This document shows positions 1 to 6,109 of a stretch of 8,657 bases of DNA, piece by piece (the stretch's first letter is position 1; every line of letters begins with the position of its first letter). The stretch comes from an uncultured Pseudomonadales bacterium (GTDB lineage: Bacteria > Pseudomonadota > Gammaproteobacteria > Pseudomonadales > Porticoccaceae), in the NCBI GenBank assembly GCA_937998635.1, contig CALLDA010000007.1:1-8657 (forward strand), written 5' to 3'. The translations under genes were made by a program, and so were the position numbers. The notes below the pieces were generated by a model. It was not told the origin of the DNA. It worked only from the letters and a program-made list of their open reading frames with translations, and did no database searches.

Positions 1-72
1 CGGGCTGATCTCGGCAAGGGCCGAGCGAGCGATACCGAGATCAGCTGCTGCGCTCTCAGACAGGAATTCCAT
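1..72 (-). CDS. 5' end of an unidentified gene that runs off the left edge
   Basis: An ATG on the minus strand at 72-70 opens a frame that stays open for 24 codons to the window edge; the protein begins MEFLSESAAADLGIARSALA. A strong Shine-Dalgarno, GAAGGA, sits about six bases upstream of the ATG, which makes this a real translation start rather than a chance frame. It follows the thiolase stop by about 100 bases on the same strand, so it is probably the third gene of the same operon. Too little of the protein is visible to assign a family. From context an acyl-CoA-handling enzyme would be plausible, but that is inference from neighbours only. Confidence 0.7.
   Translation of the reverse strand, partial: MEFLSESAAADLGIARSALAEISP
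4..45. repeat. Perfect 11-bp inverted repeat with a competing inner hairpin
   Basis: GCTGATCTCGG at 4-14 is the exact reverse complement of CCGAGATCAGC at 35-45. An alternative inner pairing exists, because CTCGGC at 10-15 can pair with GCCGAG at 20-25. The two structures share the same bases and exclude each other. The structure lies inside the first codons of the partial minus-strand gene, so it may only reflect codon choice, or it may affect early translation of that mRNA. No function is demonstrated. Confidence 0.5.
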
Positions 73-144
73 CGTTTATCCTTCAGTGTTCATCAAAGCA
101 AACATCACTGGGGTGGTCGTCATCAAAACAAGCGTCATCCGTCT

Positions 145-172
145 AATCACTGGGTTTTAATCACCGGGTTCT
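145..172. repeat. Short imperfect tandem repeat in the gap after the thiolase gene
   Basis: AATCACTGGGTTTT at 145-158 is followed directly by AATCACCGGGTTCT at 159-172; by hand count 12 of 14 bases match. It lies just downstream of the thiolase stop codon and upstream of the next gene in the operon. It is not a clear hairpin or terminator, which fits read-through into the downstream gene. Confidence 0.5.
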
Positions 173-175
173 GAG

Positions 176-1378
176 CTAAACGCCATATTGGCCAATGATC
201 GCCACGCTCACCACATTCTGGTGGGGGAAGCCACCCAGGTTGTGAGTCAGACCCAGTTTCGGGTCAGACAATTGTCTGTCACCAGCACGCCCACCCAACT
301 GCAAATACATTTCGTACAACATACGCAGACCGGATGCGCCAATAGGATGACCAAAGCATTTCAGCCCGCCGTCGATCTGGCAGGGTACTTCGCCGTCGGC
401 ATCGTAGACGCCATCGAGAACATCCTTCACCGCACCGCCGTCTTCGGACAAAAACAAATCTTCCATAGTGACCATTTCGGTGACCGAGAAGCAGTCGTGA
501 ACTTCAGTCATGCTGATTTCTTTACGAGGCTTGGTAACGCCCGCTTCTTCATAGGCGCGCTTGGCAGCAATACGCGTGGTGGCAACGTAGGAGCCATCCC
601 AATTATCGAAACCGCCCTCCTCTCCGTTGGAGGCACACAGCTGTAAAGCTTTAACGCTGATCAGATCCTTCTTGCCCAGGCTCCTGGCCATTTCCGGCGT
701 GGTGACGATGGCACACGCTGCGCCGTCGCTAACGCCACAACAGTCAAACAGGCCAATGGGGTCGGCGATCATCGCGGCATTGAGCGCCTGCTCCTCAGTA
801 ATAGCACGCTGTAGATGGGCTTTGGGATTCTTTGCGCCATTAGCGTGGCTTTTAACAGAGACATGAGCCATCGCCTGTTTTAGATCTTCTTTGCTGGTAC
901 CGTATTTGGCGCGATAACCTGCCGCCAACTGGGCGAACATACCCGGTGCAGACAGGTTGGGATAATACATATCGTTGCTGACCCCACGTGAACGCTGGGG
1001 CAAACCGCCGTAGCCGGTATCCTTGAGCTTCTCAAAGCCCATGGCCAGCGCAATATCGCATGCGCCGGAAGCCACCGCATAGGTCGCCGCTCGGAAAGCC
1101 TCTGTACCACTGGCACAGTAATTTTCGAGACGTGTTACGGGAATATAAGGCAGACGCAAAGCCATGCTGAGTGGCATCGCACCGGGGCCAACGCTGAAGG
1201 AGTCGATACCCGTTGCTTGCCAGGCCGCTTCGATCTGATTCTTTTCAATGCCGGCATCGGCGATACATTCTTCAAAAGCCTCGGCCATTAAATCCGCCGG
1301 TTCACATTCCCAACGTTCACCGAACTTACTGCAACCGGCACCCAATATAACAACTTTATCTTTGATTCCTCTGGCCAT
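176..1378 (-). CDS. SCP2-type thiolase (acetyl-CoA acetyltransferase family), DUF35-partner type
   Basis: A 400-residue thiolase-fold protein that should act on acyl-CoA thioesters in the cytoplasm, by thiolytic cleavage or Claisen condensation. Visible family motifs are the nucleophile region ENYCASG with Cys88, the SCP2-type EVHDCFSVTE with His294 and Cys296, the C-terminal CFGHPIGASG with His344, and THNLGG near 379-383. The full catalytic set appears present, so it is probably active, unlike the adjacent HMGS-like protein. Length and ends fit the family. The ATG start is supported by a GAGGAG Shine-Dalgarno about eight bases upstream; the stop is TAG. The gene lies 153 bases downstream of the HMGS-DUF35 fusion on the same strand. 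In archaea and in steroid-degrading bacteria, thiolases of this class work with a DUF35 protein, so a physical complex with the neighbour is likely. The natural substrate cannot be read from sequence. An aldolase role like Ltp2 is less likely, because the nucleophilic Cys is retained. Confidence 0.92.
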   Translation of the reverse strand: MARGIKDKVVILGAGCSKFGERWECEPADLMAEAFEECIADAGIEKNQIEAAWQATGIDSFSVGPGAMPLSMALRLPYIPVTRLENYCASGTEAFRAATYAVASGACDIALAMGFEKLKDTGYGGLPQRSRGVSNDMYYPNLSAPGMFAQLAAGYRAKYGTSKEDLKQAMAHVSVKSHANGAKNPKAHLQRAITEEQALNAAMIADPIGLFDCCGVSDGAACAIVTTPEMARSLGKKDLISVKALQLCASNGEEGGFDNWDGSYVATTRIAAKRAYEEAGVTKPRKEISMTEVHDCFSVTEMVTMEDLFLSEDGGAVKDVLDGVYDADGEVPCQIDGGLKCFGHPIGASGLRMLYEMYLQLGGRAGDRQLSDPKLGLTHNLGGFPHQNVVSVAIIGQYGV

Positions 1379-1437
1379 TTTAATGACTCCTCGTGATGAC
1401 TTATTTACATCAGCTAGCTTGCTTGTTGTTTTATTTA

Positions 1438-1457
1438 TTTCTATTTGTTTCTATTTG
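1438..1457. repeat. Two tandem copies of a 10-bp AT-rich unit in the thiolase leader
   Basis: TTTCTATTTG occurs twice head to tail on the plus strand within a T-rich stretch between the HMGS-DUF35 stop and the thiolase start. In the transcript this is an A-rich leader (AAATAGAAAC-like units) about 60 to 80 bases before the thiolase ATG. CTATCTAA also appears twice nearby, around 1471 and 1494. A-rich leaders can raise translation or bind regulators, but nothing in the sequence shows which, and it may be simple low-complexity DNA. Confidence 0.4.
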
Positions 1458-1531
1458 CTTATAAATCTGGCTATCTAAATTTAGTACTTTTAACTATCTA
1501 AGCTAAGACCAGATATTTAAACCAGGCTCAG

Positions 1532-2980
1532 TTATGCAGCGGGTACGGCTTTCCAGAAATATTTACGGAAGCCCCGTTGGCTATCAATTTGCTTGATACG
1601 AAAATGCACCGACACTTCGGTGCCTATATCAAAGTTGTCCGGATCAACCTCGGTCATATCCATCATAATACGGCCACCGCCCTCAAACTTCACCAGACCA
1701 AAATAAGCCGGTGGATTAAAGTCAAAGGTCAGACGATCCGCCGTCCAGGTCGCCACCCGGCCTTTAACACCAGACATGGGATGGTCTTCCTGAGTCTGGA
1801 AAGCTCCACACTCAGGATTAACACAATAATTGTGCTTGGGCATCTGCACCGTGTCGCAGGCACTGCACTTGCCACCCACAAAACTGTTCACCAGGCCCCG
1901 GTTTCGATACATCGCCGATAGGAAGGCGGTTTTATCGGTATCAGCTCGCTTACCCAGTTCCTTATCGAGCAAATCATTAAAGGACTGATATTTATTGTAG
2001 TTCTCTTCTGCCACACCGCGAGCCAAATGACCGGACACACCAGACAGCGGTTTTTTGTTGGCAATAGCATCAGTAGTGCGGAACAACAAAGTATCGCAAC
2101 CCTGACCAAAACCCGTTAACAAAATCAGATCACCGGGCTCGGCTTGCTCAAGACGATGAGTCAGTAATAACAAAGGCTGGGCCGCGCCGGTAGAACCCAC
2201 GGATTGCAATAAATTATCCGCCACTGCCGAGTCAGCAATACCCAGGCGTTTGGCCACCATGGCTGGCGCCCGGGCCTGGTCGGTGGGCAGAATAAAATGT
2301 TTGATGTCAGCGGCATCGACCTCAGTCTTGCTTAACAGACTTTCAACGGCGCGGCGCAAAATACCCATATAGCCGACATCGCGCACCCAGCGCTCTTCCC
2401 AACCGTAATCAAAATCTTCGCCCTCGGCTCGGTAGTGATCGATCATATCCGTGGCTTGAGTAAAGCTACAGACCAACTCAGCGATAACGTTCTCGGCACC
2501 CACAGAGACCGCCGCAGCACCATCACCGAATAACATTTCCTCTCGGGAAGCACACCTGGTAAGACGATGCTCAGCTGCTACCACCACCGCTTCGCCCTTA
2601 CCCGCCCCAGCAATATCCAGCGCCGACAACAAGGCCGAGGTACTAGCACGCTGAGAGGACGTGACATCCATGGTGCGCAAATCTGCCGTTTCTAAATTCA
2701 GCGCTTCAGCAACAATCACCGAATGCTGACGATCGGCAAAGGGCAAGGTGGTGGAAGCCAAAAACAGTGCGGCTGGTGCCTGCCCGGTTTCGCGACCCAT
2801 ACAATCCGCATAGGCTTCGGTGGCCATGGTGATGGCATCTTCGTCCCAGTTACACATGGCTTTTTCGCCTTTACCCAGACCAATCAGGCCCGAGTCAAAC
2901 CAGCCATTAGCATCGGCGATAACCTTTTTCTGTAATCGCAAGCGGGGCAAATAAGCCCCGTAAGCTGTAATTCCTACCAT
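1532..2980 (-). CDS. HMG-CoA synthase-like (thiolase superfamily) protein fused to a DUF35 zinc-ribbon/OB-fold domain
   Basis: A 482-residue two-domain protein. Residues 1 to about 310 follow the HMG-CoA synthase/KAS III fold: ITAYGAYLPRLRL at the N-terminus, DEDAITMATEA at 46-56, FGDGAAAV at 151-158 and a GFGQG turn at 290-294. Residues about 325 to 482 are a DUF35 domain, with a four-Cys zinc ribbon (C372, C375, C386, C391) followed by an OB-fold. DUF35 proteins bridge thiolases to HMGS in archaea and support SCP2-type aldolases in steroid degradation. The catalytic Cys of KAS III/HMGS aligns with Gln110 (DVTSSQRAST), the HMGS Glu with Thr77 (ASTTLPF), the His with about Pro232 (FILPTDQ), and the KAS III Asn with Ser263 (GSTGAAQ). 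Classical HMG-CoA synthesis is therefore unlikely. The ATG has an AGGAAAG Shine-Dalgarno and is the first gene of the minus-strand operon. A scaffold or acyl-CoA delivery role for the neighbouring thiolase is inference. Confidence 0.9.
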   Translation of the reverse strand: MVGITAYGAYLPRLRLQKKVIADANGWFDSGLIGLGKGEKAMCNWDEDAITMATEAYADCMGRETGQAPAALFLASTTLPFADRQHSVIVAEALNLETADLRTMDVTSSQRASTSALLSALDIAGAGKGEAVVVAAEHRLTRCASREEMLFGDGAAAVSVGAENVIAELVCSFTQATDMIDHYRAEGEDFDYGWEERWVRDVGYMGILRRAVESLLSKTEVDAADIKHFILPTDQARAPAMVAKRLGIADSAVADNLLQSVGSTGAAQPLLLLTHRLEQAEPGDLILLTGFGQGCDTLLFRTTDAIANKKPLSGVSGHLARGVAEENYNKYQSFNDLLDKELGKRADTDKTAFLSAMYRNRGLVNSFVGGKCSACDTVQMPKHNYCVNPECGAFQTQEDHPMSGVKGRVATWTADRLTFDFNPPAYFGLVKFEGGGRIMMDMTEVDPDNFDIGTEVSVHFRIKQIDSQRGFRKYFWKAVPAA

Positions 2981-3023
2981 AATCTTTCCTGCGTTAGAAA
3001 TGAGTCAATCCTGATGTGGATGA

Positions 3024-3131
3024 GACTCTGTAAATTGGAGGCGTCTAGCAAAACGGTCTGGCTAATAACACTACTGGAGCGAGAAGCCATAGCGGCGGGT
3101 ATTCTAACTGGAAGTGGGTATTAAGAGGAAG
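3024..3131 (+). repeat. 108-bp dispersed repeat, copy A
   Basis: This block matches 7210-7317 without gaps; by hand count 102 of 108 bases agree, and similarity stops sharply at both ends. It begins GACTCTGTAAATTGGAG and ends GGGTATTAAGAGGAAG. GGGTATT occurs twice inside it, and a TGGAG/TGGAAG motif occurs three times (near 3035, 3074 and 3108). TGGCT and AGCCA could pair in the middle. It lies 43 bases upstream of the HMGS-DUF35 start codon, so it occupies the probable promoter region of that operon. No open reading frame is kept between the copies, so it looks like a non-coding mobile or recombinogenic element, not a gene. Confidence 0.85.
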
Positions 3132-3526
3132 GGACACTATCAGGAGCCACTACCAATCCGGGCCTAGTTCAGACCTGATTTTTTTTATCAGAGTTCTTAT
3201 TGCCAACGGGCTCTTGCTCTCAAATACAAGCGAGAGAGAATACAACAAGCTTACGCCGTGCTAGAATTCAGGGCAAAAGCGCTGCCAGGAAATAACGCAC
3301 ACAGTCTTCTCGCAGACAGAGCTAATTAGGAGCTGTCTCTACTACTGTTCACTGATCCTCTGTGGACTGTTGAACAACACAAGTGCGAGCGCTCCTGGAA
3401 AATATGCGCCACCAAATCTCTTTATCTGGGGATCCTTATTGCTTTCGAAGATAGACGTACAATCGGGAACGCAATGAAGGGACCTCTAATAAAACCGCAC
3501 GAACTAAGAAAATAAGGTCAGCATAA
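3132..3526. other. Intergenic stretch before the glycosyltransferase; no gene recognised
   Basis: About 395 bases with no convincing gene. A frame free of stops covers roughly 3330-3515 on the plus strand but has no good start and resembles no family I recognise. Small structures are present: CTGAT/ATCAG flanking a T-run at 3175-3191, and AGACAG (3314-3319) facing CTGTCT (3333-3338). Neither is a convincing terminator. The divergent promoters for the HMGS-DUF35 operon and the glycosyltransferase must lie here or in repeat copy A, but no clear -35/-10 pair could be picked. Confidence 0.5.
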
Positions 3527-3583
3527 ATGTCAACGGCATTTGCCCGAATCTATATTCGTGCACAACAAGGTTCCAACGCGTGA
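3527..3583 (+). CDS. 18-codon upstream ORF overlapping the glycosyltransferase start
   Basis: ATG at 3527 opens a short frame, MSTAFARIYIRAQQGSNA, whose TGA (3581-3583) overlaps the GTG start of the glycosyltransferase in a GTGA arrangement. AAGG lies about ten bases before the ATG. A four-base stop/start overlap of this type is the usual layout for translational coupling. A ribosome finishing the small ORF could reinitiate on the GTG, which otherwise has only a modest AAGG ribosome site. The peptide resembles nothing known to me, and the arrangement could be chance. Confidence 0.4.
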   Translation: MSTAFARIYIRAQQGSNA

Positions 3584-4500
3584 CTAAACACGCCCTGATT
3601 AGCGTCATCATACCCACCCACAATCGGTGGCCGAAACTATGTGAGGCAATTGAATCAGTTTTATCACAAACCTGGCCTTCGATTGAATGCGTGGTGGTGG
3701 ATGATTTCTCCACGGATGGAACAGAGGTGGGAATCAGGCAACGCTTTGGTGACAAACTTGTCTATATTAAAAACTCACCCAATAAAGAAAAATCATTTTC
3801 AAGAAATCGTGGTGCTATGGCCGCCAATGGCGAATACGTATGCTTTTTAGATTCGGATGACTTGTTGACACCAAACTCAATCGCTGCCCGGATGGCTGAG
3901 TTTACCGCTGGCTTTACCGGAGTCGTTTACGGAGTGACCCGGAGACCAGGCGAAACGAGTCAAGTAGCATTAGAGAAGTTTTCTCCACTTGATAGTCACT
4001 CCTACACAGTGGAAGACTACCTGGAGAAGCCCGGACTGTTGCATAACAATGCTTATCTGCTATCCAGGCAGGACTTTTTGGATTCTGGCATGTATACCGA
4101 ACAACTAACAAATATGGAGGATGTGAACCTTTTCATCCGCCTGTTATGCAGCCATCCAGTTAAGTTAGTGAAGGAAGTTGTCAACATAATGCAGGCCAGC
4201 GAAGGATCGGCTCGCCGCGCTTACGAAAAAATAATTGCACAATACCCGCGATTCTCAGAGACCTTGATTGACAATAAGAGTGTTCGGAACCGACTCGATG
4301 ACGCGCAGCTAAATCAACTCTGTTGCATGGAAAACCAGGAATACCTGGCAGCGCTTTATCACAGTGACCAATTTGAAGAATACGTAAAACAATACCGCCG
4401 GTTGTCTTCGGAAAACCAACATCAAATGCCTATCGGTGGACGCTTTAAAAAGCGTTTTTGGTTGTCCCGATTGCGCGCTGGAAAATTCATCAAGCGCTAA
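3580..4500 (+). CDS. Family 2 glycosyltransferase (GT-A fold)
   Basis: A 306-residue cytoplasmic or membrane-associated glycosyltransferase that should transfer a sugar from a nucleotide-activated donor to a surface glycan. The GT2 signature is clear: ISVIIPTHNR at 7-16, VVVDDFSTDGT at 38-48, SRNRG at 74-78, and the metal-binding FLDSDD with Asp91 to Asp94. NMEDVNLFIRLL at 178-189 carries the Glu-Asp pair expected near the acceptor site. No membrane span is seen; the C-terminus (RFKKRFWLSRLRAGKFIKR) is strongly basic and could contact the membrane surface. The start is GTG, chosen because the family motif begins within seven residues and no in-frame ATG precedes it. A small ORF overlaps the start. 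A weak hairpin with T-run (4440-4459) lies inside the 3' end of the gene. The sugar and acceptor cannot be told. It is isolated from other glycan genes, apart from the FkbM gene downstream. Confidence 0.9.
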   Translation: MTKHALISVIIPTHNRWPKLCEAIESVLSQTWPSIECVVVDDFSTDGTEVGIRQRFGDKLVYIKNSPNKEKSFSRNRGAMAANGEYVCFLDSDDLLTPNSIAARMAEFTAGFTGVVYGVTRRPGETSQVALEKFSPLDSHSYTVEDYLEKPGLLHNNAYLLSRQDFLDSGMYTEQLTNMEDVNLFIRLLCSHPVKLVKEVVNIMQASEGSARRAYEKIIAQYPRFSETLIDNKSVRNRLDDAQLNQLCCMENQEYLAALYHSDQFEEYVKQYRRLSSENQHQMPIGGRFKKRFWLSRLRAGKFIKR

Positions 4501-4690
4501 CCCAGCGCAATCAAGCTATGCCATTGTGCGTTGAATCTTAGTTTTATTGTCAAGGGAAACACTTGGAGCTGACCACCGCTATGCCAACTTTCCGATAAAG
4601 CCTGGTATCAGGTTTTCGACGAAGGTCCTCCTTTAGTTCAATCCAAATAATGATAAATCCTACTGGAGAATATATTTTATAAAGCGACTT

Positions 4691-4704
4691 TAACGATATC
4701 GTTA
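4691..4704. promoter_or_regulatory. Perfect 14-bp palindrome just past the YrbL-like stop codon
   Basis: TAACGATATCGTTA is perfectly self-complementary. It lies three bases beyond the stop codon of the minus-strand YrbL-like gene, in the 207-base convergent gap after the glycosyltransferase. A symmetric site of this size could bind a dimeric regulator. The position behind both genes argues against a promoter operator, and it is too AT-rich and loop-free to be a good terminator. The rest of 4501-4690 shows no recognisable gene or strong hairpin. Confidence 0.35.
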
Positions 4705-4707
4705 TAA

Positions 4708-5307
4708 TTAATGAGGGCGAATTGGTGCTAACACCTTACTATCAGGATAAGAACTTAATAAAGCCGCTTCAAAGCGACGCCATTTCCTTAGTATTTTCTT
4801 TCGTCCAAAGCACTTACTGTAATTCGCTATAGGAAAAAAATCTGAGTTGCCAATATTATCAACAATAACCAGCTTTCCATGTTCGTCAGAAAGCCTTTGG
4901 TACAGAATATTTTTTGGTTTTATTGTCATGGTAATTATTTCATGGTCGAGCAGGTAATTTTTAAGGAGGGGAAAGGACTCAGATAAACCACCACAGTTTT
5001 TCTCAGTCTCGACGTCGGATACCAGATAGTATTCGAGGGTTTTTGCGACAGACCCATCATGATCTCTTATCATGTCAAAGACGGCTCCCTGACCAATATT
5101 CGTTTCAATATTACCGTAAAATCTAGGCAGCATATCCCAGGGTATCTGTTTGTTTTTCAGGAATTCGTAATATTTTTTCTCCCGCTTGGTTTCTTTTACA
5201 TTTTCGTTAATTGCCACTTTAATACATAGATTTACATCGTCGGGATGTGTGTAGCATTCTCGGTGTAAACCTTTGCCTACCAAACTGGCGGAGTCGATTG
5301 TTATCAT
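4708..5307 (-). CDS. YrbL/PhoP-regulatory-network family protein (kinase-like fold)
   Basis: A 199-residue soluble protein matching the YrbL family: VGKGLHRECYTHPDD at 10-24, CIKVA with Lys30, IPWDMLPRFYGNIET at 55-69, VFDMIRDHDG at 76-85, TIKPKNILYQR at 128-138 and VIVDNIGNSDFFPIA at 147-161. These correspond to the nucleotide loop, the ATP-contacting Lys, the catalytic loop and the metal-binding segment of a protein-kinase fold. The usual catalytic Asp of the HxD loop is Ile or Lys here (TIKPKN), as I recall for the family, while the downstream Asn133 and Asp150 are kept. In enteric bacteria yrbL belongs to the PhoP/PmrA regulon; its biochemical role is unsettled. Homologues often sit among envelope-glycan genes, which fits the glycosyltransferase next door. 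It is convergent with that gene. No strong Shine-Dalgarno precedes the ATG. Length is about normal, with no truncation seen. Confidence 0.82.
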   Translation of the reverse strand: MITIDSASLVGKGLHRECYTHPDDVNLCIKVAINENVKETKREKKYYEFLKNKQIPWDMLPRFYGNIETNIGQGAVFDMIRDHDGSVAKTLEYYLVSDVETEKNCGGLSESFPLLKNYLLDHEIITMTIKPKNILYQRLSDEHGKLVIVDNIGNSDFFPIANYSKCFGRKKILRKWRRFEAALLSSYPDSKVLAPIRPH

Positions 5308-5337
5308 AGCTTAGCGTCAAAATTCTGATTCAGATGT

Positions 5338-5445
5338 GTAGTTATAAGTTAGAGACATGTAGTACGTTTGTCAGGTCAATAACACTCGTAAGGCGTTAAG
5401 CCGTAGCAGTAGGTATTCTAACTGGAAGTGCGTGTTGAGAGAAAG
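5338..5445 (+). repeat. 108-bp dispersed repeat, copy B (diverged)
   Basis: Aligns without gaps to copy A over 108 bases. The last 68 bases agree at about 53 positions by hand count, with an unbroken 18-base match (GGTATTCTAACTGGAAGT). The first 32 bases agree only at about half. It has the same orientation as the other two copies. It lies between the YrbL-like gene start and a RAYT transposase relic, which begins within a few bases of its right end, as if the repeat marked the edge of an element. The higher divergence suggests it is older than copies A and C or under less constraint. Confidence 0.7.
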
Positions 5446-5450
5446 AGGGC

Positions 5451-6013
5451 TTGGCGGGAGTCCAGACTTGCTATGCATCCAACCACGCACACTTTCTGTC
5501 GACACGAGACGACAAAGTGGGCTTGACCGGGCAATGCAATGTGTCGGCAGGGGCTATATTCCTTATATCGGCCACACTTATAGAGCAGATGATAGTGTCT
5601 CGAACGGAGAATACAAAGCCCCCCATCAATGATAATGAAATTTTGCCGACGTGCGTGCGTTATATAGAGCTAAATCCGGCGAGAACCAACATGGCGTGCT
5701 CCCAAGGGCACTATCGGTGGGTTAGTGATCACGATTGCGAGCAGGGCATACACAATGAAACCTTGGCACCTCACGCCTTTTATCTCGAACTGGACCAGTC
5801 TAGAACGTAAAGATTGGCCGCCTACAAAAGCTTGTTCAGAGTACCTTTGGAGGATGCTACACTTGTCGATACTTGTAAGACCTGACAAACGGTATGCCTT
5901 TGGCCAGTGACTGCATCCTGGAATAAATTGAACGCAGACTTCGAACCAAGGTTGGTCTGGATCAACGAGGTCGGCCTGGAAAGAAGTCTGCTGAAGACCT
6001 TAGAAGGCTTTAG
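5451..6013 (+). pseudogene. Decayed REP-associated tyrosine transposase (Y1/IS200-like HUH superfamily)
   Basis: Pieces of one transposase are spread over three frames in the right order. CYASNHAHFLS (from 5469) carries the HxH pair of the HUH metal site. RAMQCVGRGYIPYIGHTYR (from 5528, other frame) matches the helix with the catalytic Tyr. CVRYIELNPARTNM and GHYRW, through LAPHAFYLELDQSRT (to 5810, first frame), match the conserved core. LAAYKSLFRVPLED (from 5814) and TNGMPLASDC then KVGLDQRGRPGKKSAEDL (5885-6013) give the C-terminus, broken by an internal TAA at 5924. At least four frame changes and the absence of the first 40-60 residues make it non-functional. RAYTs mobilise or copy small palindromic REP elements, and paired hairpins follow directly. 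It lies upstream of the fkbM-like gene, on the same strand. Confidence 0.85.
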
Positions 6014-6042
6014 AAGGTCTTGACGAGTACTGAACCTCGTCA
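5994..6042. repeat. Two adjacent perfect hairpins (REP-like pair) at the RAYT relic's end
   Basis: AAGACCTT (5994-6001) pairs with AAGGTCTT (6014-6021). Sharing its last base, TGACGAG (6021-6027) pairs with CTCGTCA (6036-6042) around an eight-base loop. The first arm overlaps the last codons of the transposase relic. Paired short palindromes beside a RAYT gene are the hallmark of REP doublets, but these could equally be an operator or leader structure for the methyltransferase gene starting at 6110. Confidence 0.5.
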
Positions 6043-6049
6043 GTTTAAC
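6020..6049 (+). promoter_or_regulatory. Possible sigma-70 promoter for the FkbM-type gene
   Basis: TTGACG at 6020-6025 is a good -35 match. After an 18-base spacer TTTAAC at 6044-6049 matches the -10 consensus at four of six positions. Transcription would start near 6056, leaving a leader of about 55 bases before the ATG. The 22-bp symmetric TGACGAG-N8-CTCGTCA covers the -35 box and spacer, where a repressor would bind. Recognised by eye only. Confidence 0.25.
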
Positions 6050-6109
6050 CTGGCCTGGTCTTTCCTTACTGTTTATTCCCATCATTTCCCACTATCGAGA
6101 TATTCATTC

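Noticed and set aside
2976..3093. A 38-codon minus-strand frame (MASRSSSVISQTVLL...) beginning in repeat copy A and ending just inside the HMGS-DUF35 start.
   Set aside because: Copy C lacks the ATG, and the frame is not shared downstream of the repeat. No Shine-Dalgarno supports it; it is probably chance.
3024..3131. Repeat copies as integron attC sites, since they separate single genes like cassettes.
   Set aside because: The expected GTTRRRY/RYYYAAC core pairs and long imperfect hairpin are not visible, and gene orientations are mixed.
3330..3515. A stop-free plus-strand frame of about 60 codons upstream of the glycosyltransferase.
   Set aside because: No usable start codon or ribosome site, and no resemblance to a known family; the length is compatible with chance.
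4440..4459. ACGCTT/AAGCGT hairpin with T-run as a terminator.
   Set aside because: It lies inside the glycosyltransferase gene about 40 bases before the stop codon, and the stem is only six bases.
6020..6109. TTG-initiated 30-residue extension of the FkbM protein.
   Set aside because: The extension falls in the hairpin and transposase-relic DNA, carries no family motif, and the ATG at 6110 gives a normal family start.
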